A DNA stretch of 64,000 nucleotides from WHSW01 sp963767475 (GTDB lineage Bacteria; Actinomycetota; Thermoleophilia; Solirubrobacterales; 70-9): positions 248,001-312,000 of the forward strand of contig CAVYEI010000006.1 of the NCBI GenBank assembly GCA_963767475.1, written 5' to 3'. Position numbers and translations under genes: made by a program. Below the pieces are notes generated by a model. It ran no database searches. It saw nothing but the letters and a program-made list of their open reading frames with translations, and was not told where the DNA came from. Of the stretch, positions 6,850 through 14,959 are shown piece after piece. How positions within the stretch are numbered: the first letter of the stretch is position 1; each line of letters opens with the position of its first letter.

Positions 6850-7935
6850 CTAGTCGGCAATAGAGCGAGGGCGCTCCCGCTTTTCCTCCTCCCGCTCCTC
6901 GAGCTCGCCGAAGACCCGGAATGCCAGCCCCGCAACCAGGATCCCGAGCACGGTGCCGAGGCCGCGCTCGCCGGCGGCGTCGAACGGCGAGGAGCCGAGC
7001 GTGTCGGTGAGCAGGACGACAAAGACGGTGATCGCGGTCGTGAACAGCGCATACTCGATCGCCAGCAGCGCATAGGCGAGGGCCGCCGCCACGGTCAGCA
7101 CGATCACCGTCGGCACGACGTCATTCCAGAGGACCTCCGCCAGTCCGGTCGCCAGCAGCAGGCCGATCACGGTCCCCGCGGCGCGCATCGCGATCCGCTC
7201 GCCGGTCTGGTGGGCGTCCGGCTTGAGCACGAAGAGGATCGTCAGCGGCACCCAGTAGCCGTGGTCGTCGAACCCGGCGACCCGGTAGATCGCAACCCCG
7301 ATCGCCAGCGCGGCCCCGAACCGGAAGGCGTGGCGCATGCTGGCGCTGCGCATGCTCCAGGCGGCCCGCAGCTTGGCCACCGTCTCCTGGGCCGCCGCGC
7401 GAAACGCGAACGCTTCACGGCCGCGATCGGCGACCGCCCACGCCACCAGCGCCGTCAGCGCCTGGACCAGCCCGCCGCCGATGCCGTAGAGCAGCGCCCG
7501 CCAGGCGTCGGCGGCCTCCAGGAACAGCCCCTGGGCGATCAGCAACGCGAGCACGCAGGAGAGCCCGGCGATCGCCATCCGCAGCGAGACCGCGACCAGG
7601 TAGCCCCCGATCGCGGCAACCACGGCCATCATCGCCACCGCGAGCACGACCGTGGTGCTCGAGAGCACCCCGAGCGCCGCGCAGACGCCGATGAACGGGG
7701 CCGCCAGCAGCTGCCAGCGAACGCGCACCCGCGCCGGCGCGTCGAAGGCGATGAAGCCGCAGATCAGGATCGCGGTGCTGAGCGCACCCGCGGCCTTGAG
7801 GTCGGCCTCGAGCTCGACCAGCAGCGCGACGCCGATTGGCAGTGCCACCAGCAGGCCGCGCCGGATCGCCGGCAGCGGTTCGCCACGCAGGCCCCAGGCG
7901 GCCGGTAGGCGGGAGGGGTTCGCGGTCGCGGTCAG
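6850..7935 (-). CDS. FUSC-like membrane protein with CTG start
   Basis: 361 residues. There are two sets of hydrophobic helices: about six in the N-terminal half, then a soluble linker and a second set beginning near HAFRFGAALAIGVAIYRVAG, with YWVPLTILFVLKPDAHQTGER. This matches the FUSC (fusaric-acid resistance/aromatic exporter-like) family. No ATG or GTG fits the N-terminus. CTG 7935 overlaps the TGA stop of the upstream monooxygenase as CTGA and gives MTATANPSR. Further frame upstream is antisense-free but lies inside the monooxygenase. Role: probable efflux or envelope protein; substrate unknown. Confidence 0.8.
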   Translation of the reverse strand: MTATANPSRLPAAWGLRGEPLPAIRRGLLVALPIGVALLVELEADLKAAGALSTAILICGFIAFDAPARVRVRWQLLAAPFIGVCAALGVLSSTTVVLAVAMMAVVAAIGGYLVAVSLRMAIAGLSCVLALLIAQGLFLEAADAWRALLYGIGGGLVQALTALVAWAVADRGREAFAFRAAAQETVAKLRAAWSMRSASMRHAFRFGAALAIGVAIYRVAGFDDHGYWVPLTILFVLKPDAHQTGERIAMRAAGTVIGLLLATGLAEVLWNDVVPTVIVLTVAAALAYALLAIEYALFTTAITVFVVLLTDTLGSSPFDAAGERGLGTVLGILVAGLAFRVFGELEEREEEKRERPRSIAD

Positions 7936-9317
7936 GCCGTCTCCGGCGCGGGGTCCCCGGCGCGTGCCGGCGGCGGGCCGGCGCCGCGCAGGCGCTTCCA
8001 CATGCCGCCGCGGCGCTCGCGGCGGATCGAGCGCATGTAGGGCTCGAAGTCGACCTGGATCGTGTGGCGCTTCGAGGCCACGTAGCGCTTTGCCATTGCC
8101 GCCCGGTCGCGCGCGATCACCCGCCGCATGTGCTCGTCGCCGGGCAGCTCGGTGCGGCCCTCGAGCACGTCGGCGATCCACTCCGATTGCGCCTCGGCGA
8201 GGGGCATGATCGCCCCCAGCGGCTGCAGCAGGCCGATGAAGTAGAGGCCCGGATGCTCGGGACTGACGACCCGGCGGTAGAGCGGGATCTCGTTGTCGGG
8301 CGCCGAAAGCAGCTGAGGATCGAAGAACGGGAAGCTGATCTTGTAGCCGGTGCAGTAGATCACCAGGTCGACCTCCTCCTCCGAGCCGTCGTCGAAACGC
8401 ACCGTCCGGCCGCCGGAGAACTCGGCGATGTTCGGCTTCACGGCGATGTCGCCGTGGCCGATTCGCGGCAACAGCTCGGCGGAGATCGTCGGATGCGCCT
8501 CGGCGAGCTTGTGGTCGGGCTCGGGCAGGCCGAAGTCCATCGGGTCCCCGGTCGCGGTCTTCAGCGCCCGCCGGTACATCCCCCGGGTCACCGCCAGCGG
8601 CAGCCGGCTGATGAACGCGTTGCCGAGCTCGTCGGTCGGCTTGCCCTTCAGGTACTTGGGCAGGATCCAGGCTCCGCGACGCATCGCCAGCATCGTCCGC
8701 TCGGCCAGCCGCGAGGCCTCGACCGCGATGTCGGTCGCCGAGTTGCCGATCCCCAGCACCAGCACCCGCTTGCCCTCCAGCGTGTCGGGCGTCTTGTAGT
8801 CGTGAACGTGCAGCTGCTCGCCCTCGAACCGCTGCTGACCGGGGTACGGAGGCTCGGGCCAGCGTGCGTCCCAGTGATGTCCGTTGGCGACGAACACGGC
8901 GTCGTAGCGCGCCGACCCCTCCTCCCCACCGTCGCGCTCGCGCCAGTTCACCCGCCAGGCGCCCTCGCCGGCCGGCTCGACCTTGGTCACCTCGGTGCGG
9001 AAGCGGATCCGGTCGCGAAAGCCGAAGTGGTCGACGTAATCGTCGAAGTACTGGGCGATCTGCCAGTGGTTCGGATAGTCGGGGTAGTCCTCGGGCATCG
9101 GATAGGTGGCGTAGGCCATCGTCCGCCGGGAGGTGTTGATGTGCAGTGAGCGGTAGGCCGACGACATCTCGTTGTCGTTCATGTAGCGCCAGTTGCCCCC
9201 GACCTGAGATCCGACCTCGAAGCAGTCGAACTCGATCCCGCGCGCGTGCAGCACCTGGCACGAGGCGATTCCCGACGACCCGGCACCGACCACGCAGACG
9301 CGTGCCCTCGCGTTCAT
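7932..9317 (-). CDS. flavin-containing monooxygenase
   Basis: 461 residues. The FAD-binding GxGxxG is at 11-16 (VVGAGSSGIASC), an FMO-type motif lies near 140-150 (FVANGHHWDARWPE), and the NADPH-binding GxGxS motif is near 190 (VLVLGIGNSATDIA). Such enzymes oxygenate soft heteroatoms or perform Baeyer-Villiger reactions in the cytosol. The ATG overlaps the stop of yqgE (TGATG), and its own stop overlaps the FUSC start, so the three genes form one transcription unit. The substrate is not predictable. Confidence 0.92.
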   Translation of the reverse strand: MNARARVCVVGAGSSGIASCQVLHARGIEFDCFEVGSQVGGNWRYMNDNEMSSAYRSLHINTSRRTMAYATYPMPEDYPDYPNHWQIAQYFDDYVDHFGFRDRIRFRTEVTKVEPAGEGAWRVNWRERDGGEEGSARYDAVFVANGHHWDARWPEPPYPGQQRFEGEQLHVHDYKTPDTLEGKRVLVLGIGNSATDIAVEASRLAERTMLAMRRGAWILPKYLKGKPTDELGNAFISRLPLAVTRGMYRRALKTATGDPMDFGLPEPDHKLAEAHPTISAELLPRIGHGDIAVKPNIAEFSGGRTVRFDDGSEEEVDLVIYCTGYKISFPFFDPQLLSAPDNEIPLYRRVVSPEHPGLYFIGLLQPLGAIMPLAEAQSEWIADVLEGRTELPGDEHMRRVIARDRAAMAKRYVASKRHTIQVDFEPYMRSIRRERRGGMWKRLRGAGPPPARAGDPAPETA

Positions 9318-9907
9318 CAGTTCAGGCTCGGATCGTCCGGCATCCGGGCCAGCAACGCGAACTGGCCGCCCTTGCGGGCCAGCACCTCGTGCCAGAGTTC
9401 CTCCGGGTCCTCGCAGAAGAGCTCCGCCGGCTGCGGCGGTTCGATGATCCAGGCGTCCTCGGCGAGCTCGCCCTCGAGCTGACCGGCCCCCCAGCCGGAG
9501 TAGCCGGCGTAGACGCGCCCGCGCCGGATCACGTCGCTGAGGTCCGAGTACTCGGTCTCCGCGCCGACGAAGCCGACATCCTCGGTCACGATCCAGGCCG
9601 CGGCCGCGGTGTCGTGGAACTCGGCCAGCACGACCAGCGCCTGCGGCTGCACCGGGCCGCCGATGAACACGGGCTCGTCGGCGACGATCTCGCCGAGCTC
9701 CGGGGCGACGTCGCCGACCGCGACCTCGGACGGGCGGTTGAGGACGACGCCCATCGCCCCCTCGGAGCCGTGCTCGGTGATCAGCACCACCGAGCGGGCG
9801 AAGTTGGGGTCGAGCAGCGCCGGCGACGCGATCAGCAGCGATCCACGCAGCGACTGCTCCGGATCTTCGTGCGGTTCGGCCGGGTCCGGTGCCTCGGGTT
9901 CAGCCAT
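9317..9907 (-). CDS. YqgE/AlgH family protein
   Basis: 196 residues with the YqgE core: LRGSLLIASPALLDPNFARS, GAMGVVLNRPSEV, VFIGGPVQPQALVVL and YAGYSGWGAGQLEGEL. The first 25 residues are an acidic extension. The family fold is known, but its function is not settled. It is the first gene of the yqgE-FMO-FUSC unit. CAGAAT ends seven bases before its ATG, so it may be leaderless. Confidence 0.92.
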   Translation of the reverse strand: MAEPEAPDPAEPHEDPEQSLRGSLLIASPALLDPNFARSVVLITEHGSEGAMGVVLNRPSEVAVGDVAPELGEIVADEPVFIGGPVQPQALVVLAEFHDTAAAAWIVTEDVGFVGAETEYSDLSDVIRRGRVYAGYSGWGAGQLEGELAEDAWIIEPPQPAELFCEDPEELWHEVLARKGGQFALLARMPDDPSLN

Positions 9908-9945
9908 CGAGCGGATTCTGCCCGGTCGGTAATCTCGATGGCATC

Positions 9946-10707
9946 GTGATCAAGGACGTGAACGAATCCGATTTCATCGCCGAGGTGGTCGACCGCTCGC
10001 GCGAGCTGCCGGTCGTCGTCGACTTCTGGGCCGAATGGTGCGGCCCCTGCCGCCAGCTCGGCCCGGCGCTCGAGGCCGCGATCGCCAAGCGCGCCGGCAA
10101 GGTCGAGCTGGTCAAGGTCGACGTGGATTCGAACCAGAGCCTGTCGGCGAGCTTCGGCGTCCAGGGGATCCCGGCGGTGAAGGCTTTTCGCGACGGACAG
10201 GTGGTCGCCGAGTTCACCGGCGCGATCCCGCCCGCCCAGATCGAGAAGTGGCTCGACACCCTGGTTCCATCGCCCGCCGACGAGCTCGCCGCCGCCGGCG
10301 ACGAGGGCTCGCTGCGCGAGGCGCTGAAGCTCGACCCCACCCATGGTCAGGCGGCGGCGAACCTCGCCAAGATCCTGCTCGAGCGCGGCGACACCGACGA
10401 AGCCCTGGAGCTGCTCGAGCCGCTGCGCGGTGACTTTCGCGCCGAGGGGCTGGCGGCCCGGGCGCGGCTCTCGCAGCCGAATGGCGCCGCGGAGCCCGAT
10501 CCGCGGCTGGCGACCGCCTTCGCGGCCTGGGATACCGGCGACTTCGAGGCCGCGCTCGAGGCGCTGCAGGAGGCGATCGCCGACGCCGCCGACCCCGACC
10601 GGCGCGACCTGATCCGCCAGGCGATGGTCGGCATCTTCGCCGAGCTCGGCGCCGATCACGAGCTCGCGCGCCAGCACCGCCGCCGCCTCGCCGCGGCGCT
10701 GAACTGA
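9946..10707 (+). CDS. thioredoxin-TPR protein (CnoX/YbbN-like)
   Basis: 253 residues from GTG 9946. Residues 5-110 are a thioredoxin domain with active site WCGPC (C32, C35), cis-proline GIPAVKAF and the second-half strand QVVAEFTGA. Residues 120-250 are TPR-like helices (ALKLDPTHGQAAANLAKILL; AAWDTGDFEAALEALQEA). This is the architecture of CnoX/YbbN chaperedoxins, which protect chaperone clients in the cytoplasm. CxxC is retained here. It precedes ccdA by 28 bp on the same strand. TAATCT lies 10 bases before the start. Confidence 0.88.
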   Translation: MIKDVNESDFIAEVVDRSRELPVVVDFWAEWCGPCRQLGPALEAAIAKRAGKVELVKVDVDSNQSLSASFGVQGIPAVKAFRDGQVVAEFTGAIPPAQIEKWLDTLVPSPADELAAAGDEGSLREALKLDPTHGQAAANLAKILLERGDTDEALELLEPLRGDFRAEGLAARARLSQPNGAAEPDPRLATAFAAWDTGDFEAALEALQEAIADAADPDRRDLIRQAMVGIFAELGADHELARQHRRRLAAALN

Positions 10708-10735
10708 CCCGGCGGGCTCCCGGTAGAGCTCGGCG

Positions 10736-11464
10736 ATGGACCCAGTCAGCGGAGCCGACGTACCGGTGGCCTTCGTCGCCGGGCTGGTCTCGTTCGTCTC
10801 GCCCTGCGTGCTGCCGCTGATCCCCGGCTACCTCTCGGTGATCACCGGGCTCAGCATCGACGAGATCGACGACACCGACTGGCGGCGGGTGCTCGTCCCC
10901 AGCCTGCTGTTCATCGCCTCGTTCTCGACCGTGTTCATCCTCCTCGGGCTCACGGCCACCGCGCTGGGCTCGACCCTGCGCGACCACCAGGACCTGCTCA
11001 CCGACATCGGCGCGGTGCTGCTGATCGTGATGGGCGTGTTGTTCATCGCCGCCACGTACATCGATCGGCTCAACCGCGAGTGGCATATCGACGCGCTGCT
11101 CGCCCGCGCCGGCAAGGGCGGCCCGATCGTCGCGGGGGCCGCCTTCTCGGTCGCCTGGACGCCGTGCGTCGGCCCGGCGCTGGGCGGCGTGCTCACCCTT
11201 GCCGGGATCCAGGGCGAGGCCGCCCACGGCGCCTTCCTGCTGGCGGTCTACTCGCTCGGGCTCGCGGTTCCCTTCCTGATCACCGCGCTCGCCTTCTCGC
11301 GCGCGACCACCGCCTTCGCGGTGATCAAACGCCACTACGGGGCGATCGTCGCCACCGGCGGCGGCATCCTGATCCTGATGGGCGTGCTGATCCTCAGCGG
11401 CGTGTTCACCGAGCTCAACGTCTGGGCCCAGAAGGTGACCTCAGAGCTCGGGCTCAACCTCTGA
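10736..11464 (+). CDS. ccdA: cytochrome c biogenesis protein CcdA-like
   Basis: 242 residues and about six transmembrane helices. Both diagnostic Cys-Pro motifs of the CcdA/DsbD membrane domain are present: FVSPCVLPLIPGYLS (C24) and VAWTPCVGPALGG (near 144). CcdA passes electrons from cytoplasmic thioredoxin across the membrane to extracytoplasmic thiol proteins, including those for cytochrome c maturation. The gene directly follows a thioredoxin-domain gene. No ResB/ResC genes follow. Confidence 0.92.
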   Translation: MDPVSGADVPVAFVAGLVSFVSPCVLPLIPGYLSVITGLSIDEIDDTDWRRVLVPSLLFIASFSTVFILLGLTATALGSTLRDHQDLLTDIGAVLLIVMGVLFIAATYIDRLNREWHIDALLARAGKGGPIVAGAAFSVAWTPCVGPALGGVLTLAGIQGEAAHGAFLLAVYSLGLAVPFLITALAFSRATTAFAVIKRHYGAIVATGGGILILMGVLILSGVFTELNVWAQKVTSELGLNL

Positions 11465-11510
11465 ACAACTCGCGCCAGGCCTCGGCTGCGCCTGGTCGCG
11501 CGTGCACGAC

Positions 11511-11810
11511 CTAGACGGGAGGGACCAGCGGCGGGTCGTCGCCGCCGACGCCGACCTCGACCGGGGTTCCGATCGCCTCGGTCTGCTCGATCTCCTCGAA
11601 CTCGTCGCCTTCGCGCGAGCAGATGATCCGGAATCGGCCCGTGCTCAGGGCCGGATCGCCGACGACCGGCAAGCCGCGGATCTCGTCCCAGCCCAAACGC
11701 TCGAGCTCGTAGGGGTTCATCCGCACCTCGGCGGCCGGCCACTGGCAGGTCGCGTTGTGCTGGTCGATCGCCTTCGAGATCGCCTCGAGATTCTTCGCCG
11801 CCGAGCTCAA
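11511..11810 (-). CDS. conserved hypothetical protein
   Basis: 99 residues, TTG start at 11810. An amphipathic opening (SSAAKNLEAISKAIDQHNAT) is followed by a segment RMNPYELERLGWDEIRG, a strand GRFRIICSREGDEF and an acidic, proline-ending tail. No signal peptide or membrane segment. I do not recognise the family. It lies downstream of the small acidic gene at 11825 with 14 bp between. Confidence 0.6.
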   Translation of the reverse strand: MSSAAKNLEAISKAIDQHNATCQWPAAEVRMNPYELERLGWDEIRGLPVVGDPALSTGRFRIICSREGDEFEEIEQTEAIGTPVEVGVGGDDPPLVPPV

Positions 11811-11824
11811 ACCGCCACCAAGTC

Positions 11825-12073
11825 CTAGTCCTCGTCGTCCTCGCTCGAGTGCTCGTGGTCGGCCTCGCCGCCCTCGTCGCCGCGGTACTCCTCGGGCTTT
11901 CCGGCGAGGTTGCTCGGATCCGGCCCGGAGTCGCCGTGCGAGGCGTGCTCGATCAGCTCCTGCTCGGCCAGCTCGAACCCCTCGGCTTCGCCGCCGCCGC
12001 CCTCGCTCACGGCGCGCTGCTCTTCCTCGTGGCGGCGCTCGCGCGAGGTGTCGTATTCGTCGGTCTCCTCCAT
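11825..12073 (-). CDS. small highly acidic hypothetical protein
   Basis: 82 residues, about a third Glu or Asp, with a Gly-rich patch (SEGGGGEAEGFELAEQELIE) and a DHEHSSEDDED end. It is probably disordered. A good ribosome-binding site (AAGGAG, five bases before ATG 12073) supports translation. Function unknown. Confidence 0.6.
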   Translation of the reverse strand: MEETDEYDTSRERRHEEEQRAVSEGGGGEAEGFELAEQELIEHASHGDSGPDPSNLAGKPEEYRGDEGGEADHEHSSEDDED

Positions 12074-12117
12074 CGTGCTCCTTCGGGTTCGGCTTGGCCC
12101 CCGGGACGCCGACTCTA

Positions 12118-13092
12118 CTATCGGGTCGTCAGCACGGTGCCGACATCGGGGAAGCCAAGCGCCTGCTTGGTCGCCGAGGTGAGGTCGTACTCCCGGTTGC
12201 CGGCGAACGGCCCGCGATCGATCACCGGCACGGTCACCGAGCTGTTGCCGTAGCGCAGGTGAACCTTGGTCCCGCAGGGCAGGGTCTTGTTGGCGACGCC
12301 CATCGTCGACGCGGTCAGCGTGCCGCCGCAGGCGAGCGGATTGCCGTAGAGGCCCGGTCCGTACCAGGACGCCGCCGCCGGGCGATAGACCGTGATCCGA
12401 CCGGCCGAGTCGTGGCTGCCGGTCGCGACGCGATTCGAGCGCGCGGTCACCTCGACGCCGAAGCTCCCGGTGCGGGGCGCCTTCCAGGTGATCGCGAAAT
12501 GGCCGTCTCGACCCGCGCGCGCCGTCGTCTTCTCGCCATCGATGCGGACGACGACGCGCCGCTCGGCCCCGGCCGGCGTCACCTTGCCCTTGATCTTCAC
12601 CTTGTCGCCGACGAGGACGTGGCGGCCGGCGATCTTCGCCAGGGTCTTCGAGCGCACGCCGACCCGCTCGCTGCCGGTATCGGTATCGACGGCGGCCGGC
12701 GCCGGATCGGTGGCGTCAGCGGCCGCGGGCTCGTCGGAGCCGCTCTGCGCCACCGGTGCGGGCACGAGCTCGGCACGCCAGTAGGCGCTTCGCCGCGGCT
12801 TCACCCGCACGCTGTAGTGGCCGGCGGCGCCCGTGTGGGCGCGGGCCGCGGTGTGCCAGGCGCCGGCGCCCTTGACCCGGTAGCGGATCTCGATCGGCGC
12901 CGAGGCCGCGCCGGGGAACACGCCGCGTAGGGCGACGCGGCCACCGAACGGCACGCTGCGCTCGGAAGCGTCGATCTGGGCGCTCTTGGGCTCGGCGCTC
13001 GTACCGGCGAACGCCGTCGTCGTCAGGGTGGCGGCCAAAGGCAGCAGCGCGGCGGCTGCAATACGCCTCCGCCGCAGGCGGAACCGTCGCAT
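12118..13092 (-). CDS. secreted RlpA-like double-psi beta-barrel protein
   Basis: 324 residues. A signal peptide (basic n-region MRRFRLRRRRIAAAALLPLA, cleavage after AFAGTSA) is followed by two Ig-like beta regions (about 50-130 and 165-220). The RlpA-type barrel occupies the last 90 residues: ASWYGPGLYGNPLACGGTL, TLPCGTKVHLRYGNSSV and VPVIDRGPFAGNREYDLT. RlpA proteins bind or cleave peptidoglycan. The catalytic Asp of DRGPF is present. A c-di-AMP riboswitch precedes the gene, linking this wall protein to c-di-AMP level, as is common for actinobacterial cell-wall hydrolases. Confidence 0.92.
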   Translation of the reverse strand: MRRFRLRRRRIAAAALLPLAATLTTTAFAGTSAEPKSAQIDASERSVPFGGRVALRGVFPGAASAPIEIRYRVKGAGAWHTAARAHTGAAGHYSVRVKPRRSAYWRAELVPAPVAQSGSDEPAAADATDPAPAAVDTDTGSERVGVRSKTLAKIAGRHVLVGDKVKIKGKVTPAGAERRVVVRIDGEKTTARAGRDGHFAITWKAPRTGSFGVEVTARSNRVATGSHDSAGRITVYRPAAASWYGPGLYGNPLACGGTLTASTMGVANKTLPCGTKVHLRYGNSSVTVPVIDRGPFAGNREYDLTSATKQALGFPDVGTVLTTR

Positions 13093-13107
13093 CTTCTTGT
13101 CGTCCTT

Positions 13108-13282
13108 TCAGTGCCTGCGGGGTTAGCTGTCGGGCTCGCGGGCGCCGGGGTCTCCCCCGCGCTCGCTACGGGCCGATCACGGCCCGATTCGCCCCAATCG
13201 GCTCACCGAGAGCCGGCGACCGCGGTTTGCGGTCCCTGGGTCCCCCGCCCACCCGCTCGCTGTCGAGCCGGCGGTTAGGCAT
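13108..13282 (-). promoter_or_regulatory. c-di-AMP riboswitch (ydaO/yuaA type)
   Basis: The minus-strand leader of the rlpA-like gene holds the ydaO consensus blocks in order: GCGGGGGACCCA (13248-13237), GGGGCGAAT (13195-13187) and CCGACAGCTAACCCCGCAGG (13133-13114). TGCCT near 13281-13277 can pair with AGGCA at the 3' end to close P1. A ribosome-binding site AAGGAC (13107-13102) follows directly, so ligand could control translation or elongation. No U-tract terminator is seen. A TAGCCT -10-like hexamer lies at 13300-13295. Confidence 0.93.
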
Positions 13283-13304
13283 TTGGGTCGAGCGAGGCTA
13301 GGAG

Positions 13305-13318
13305 CGAACAAACGTTCT
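13305..13318. promoter_or_regulatory. LexA (SOS) box-like palindrome
   Basis: CGAACAAACGTTCT matches the Gram-positive SOS-box pattern CGAAC-N4-GTTYC at 13 of 14 positions. It lies just upstream of the TAGCCT hexamer of the rlpA riboswitch transcript, in the position of the promoter spacer, and 47 bp upstream of the acyltransferase start. No lexA gene is in the window. Confidence 0.45.
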
Positions 13319-13321
13319 GTG

Positions 13322-13352
13322 TGTGACTCCGCTCACAGACCTAACGGGTCTG
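13322..13352. promoter_or_regulatory. CRP-like site and adjoining inverted repeat
   Basis: TGTGA-CTCCGC-TCACA (13322-13337) is a perfect CRP/GlxR-type half-site pair. It abuts a second perfect inverted repeat, CAGACC-TAACG-GGTCTG (13336-13352), of the size of a TetR-type operator. GAAGAT (13354-13359) then ends six bases before the acyltransferase ATG. The first site covers the -35 region and the second the spacer. Confidence 0.5.
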
Positions 13353-13365
13353 AGAAGATCAGTGC

Positions 13366-14811
13366 ATGAGCTCCAACCGCCTCAGCGGCCTCGACACCTC
13401 GTTCCTGCACCTGGAGACGGGCCCCGCCCACATGCATGTCGCCTCGACCACGCTGTTCGAGGGTCCGACGCCCGCCTACGACGAGCTCTGCGAGCACATC
13501 GAGTCGCGGCTGCATCTGGTGCCGCGCTTTCGCCAGAAGCTGCGCATGGTGCCCTTCGGCCAGGGTCGCCCGAAGTGGGTCGACGACCCGCAGTTCAACC
13601 TCGAGTACCACATCCGCCACTCCGCGCTCCCCGCGCCCGGCAGCGAGGAGCAGCTGCGAAATCTCGCCGCTCGCGTCTTCTCCCAGCGCCTCGACCGCTC
13701 GAAGCCGCTGTGGGAGATGTGGCTGGTCGACAAGGTCGCCGGCGACCGCTTTGCGCTCGTCACCAAGAGCCACCACTGCCTGATCGACGGCGTCTCCGGG
13801 GTTGACATAACCAACGTCCTCTTCGACACCGTCGCCGAGCCCGAGTCGGTGCCTCAGGCCGAGGCCTGGACCCCCCACCCCGAGCCCACCGACGCGCAGA
13901 TGCTGGGCGAGGCGCTGGTCGAGCGGGCCACCAGCCCGGCCGAGATCGTGCGTGGTGCCCGAGCGGTCTTCCGGGCCCCGCGGCGGATCGCCCGCGCCGC
14001 CATCGATGCCGCCGAGGCGGCCGGGGCCTTCGCTCGCAGCAGCTTTGCCGCTCCCGCCTCGCCGTTCAACGTCGAGATCGGCCCCTACCGGCGGTTCGCC
14101 ACCGTGCGTACCGACCTCGCCGAGCTGAAGCGGATCAAGAACGTCGCCGGCGGCACCGTCAACGACGTCGTCCTCGCCGCGGTCGCCGGCGCCCTCGGGC
14201 GCTACCTGCGCCAGCACGGGCACTCGACCCACTCGCTGGAGCTGCGGGCGATGGTCCCGATCAGCGTTCGCGGTGACGAGGAGCACGGGGCGCTGGGCAA
14301 CCGCGTCTCGTCCTACATGGCGCCGCTGCCCGTCTGGTGTGACGACCCGGCCGAGCGCCTGCGTCTGGTCAGCGAGACGATGGGCGACCTGAAGCAGTCC
14401 AAGCAAGCGGTCGGTGCCACGCTGATGACCGAGCTCGCCGATTTCGCCCCGCCGACGATCGCCGGCCAGGCGGCGCGGCTGCAGTCGCGCCAGCGTTTCT
14501 TCAACCTCGTGGTCACAAACGTTCCCGGCCCGCAGTTCCCGCTCTACCTGCTCGGGCGCGAGCTCGAGGCGATCTTCCCGATGGTGCCGCTGGCCAAGCG
14601 ACAGGCGGTCTGCTTCGGGATCATGAGCTACAACGGGCAGGTCAACTTCGGCTTGATCGGCGACTACGACGCGCTCACCGACCTCGACGCGCTGGCGGCC
14701 GACCTCGAGGCCTCGCTGGCCGAGCTCGGGGAGCTCGCGCGGGCGGAGGCAAAGCCAGGCGGCCGCTTCTCGGCCAAGAAGCAAGAGCGCGCCCGAGCGA
14801 CGTCCGCCTGA
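13366..14811 (+). CDS. wax ester synthase/diacylglycerol acyltransferase (WS/DGAT)
   Basis: 481 residues, the usual size for the family. The active-site motif HHxxxDG is at H136-G142 (KSHHCLIDGVSG). The N-terminal GLDTSFLHLETGPAHMHV and C-terminal NLVVTNVPGPQFPLYLLG blocks are characteristic. The enzyme transfers acyl-CoA to fatty alcohols or diacylglycerol, making neutral storage lipid at the cytoplasmic membrane. The gene stands alone. Its upstream gap contains LexA-like, CRP-like and TetR-like palindromes, so its expression is probably controlled. Confidence 0.94.
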   Translation: MSSNRLSGLDTSFLHLETGPAHMHVASTTLFEGPTPAYDELCEHIESRLHLVPRFRQKLRMVPFGQGRPKWVDDPQFNLEYHIRHSALPAPGSEEQLRNLAARVFSQRLDRSKPLWEMWLVDKVAGDRFALVTKSHHCLIDGVSGVDITNVLFDTVAEPESVPQAEAWTPHPEPTDAQMLGEALVERATSPAEIVRGARAVFRAPRRIARAAIDAAEAAGAFARSSFAAPASPFNVEIGPYRRFATVRTDLAELKRIKNVAGGTVNDVVLAAVAGALGRYLRQHGHSTHSLELRAMVPISVRGDEEHGALGNRVSSYMAPLPVWCDDPAERLRLVSETMGDLKQSKQAVGATLMTELADFAPPTIAGQAARLQSRQRFFNLVVTNVPGPQFPLYLLGRELEAIFPMVPLAKRQAVCFGIMSYNGQVNFGLIGDYDALTDLDALAADLEASLAELGELARAEAKPGGRFSAKKQERARATSA

Positions 14812-14924
14812 TCCCGAAAATCATCCTTTAGGGGGATCGCCCGGCGCTCGATCGACGGCTAAGCTGCCCGCGGCAAAATCGCACACGGCAGGGGTCCCGG
14901 GTGCGGGCCGTACTCAGAGACAGA

Positions 14925-14942
14925 GCGGCCACACATGGCCGC
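14925..14942 (+). promoter_or_regulatory. leader hairpin before the copper-protein ribosome-binding site
   Basis: A perfect 7-bp stem with a CACA loop (GCGGCCA/TGGCCGC) ends four bases before the AAAGGA ribosome-binding site (14947-14952) of the TTG-started cupredoxin gene. A TAAGCT hexamer at 14870-14875 could give a leader of roughly 80 nt. The rest of the 14812-14959 gap shows no gene. Confidence 0.4.
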
Positions 14943-14959
14943 GAAGAAAGGAATCGGAT

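Noticed and set aside
6850..9261. A single 803-codon frame on the minus strand
   Set aside because: Its first 440 codons are an out-of-frame reading of the flavin monooxygenase; only the last 361 encode the FUSC-like protein.
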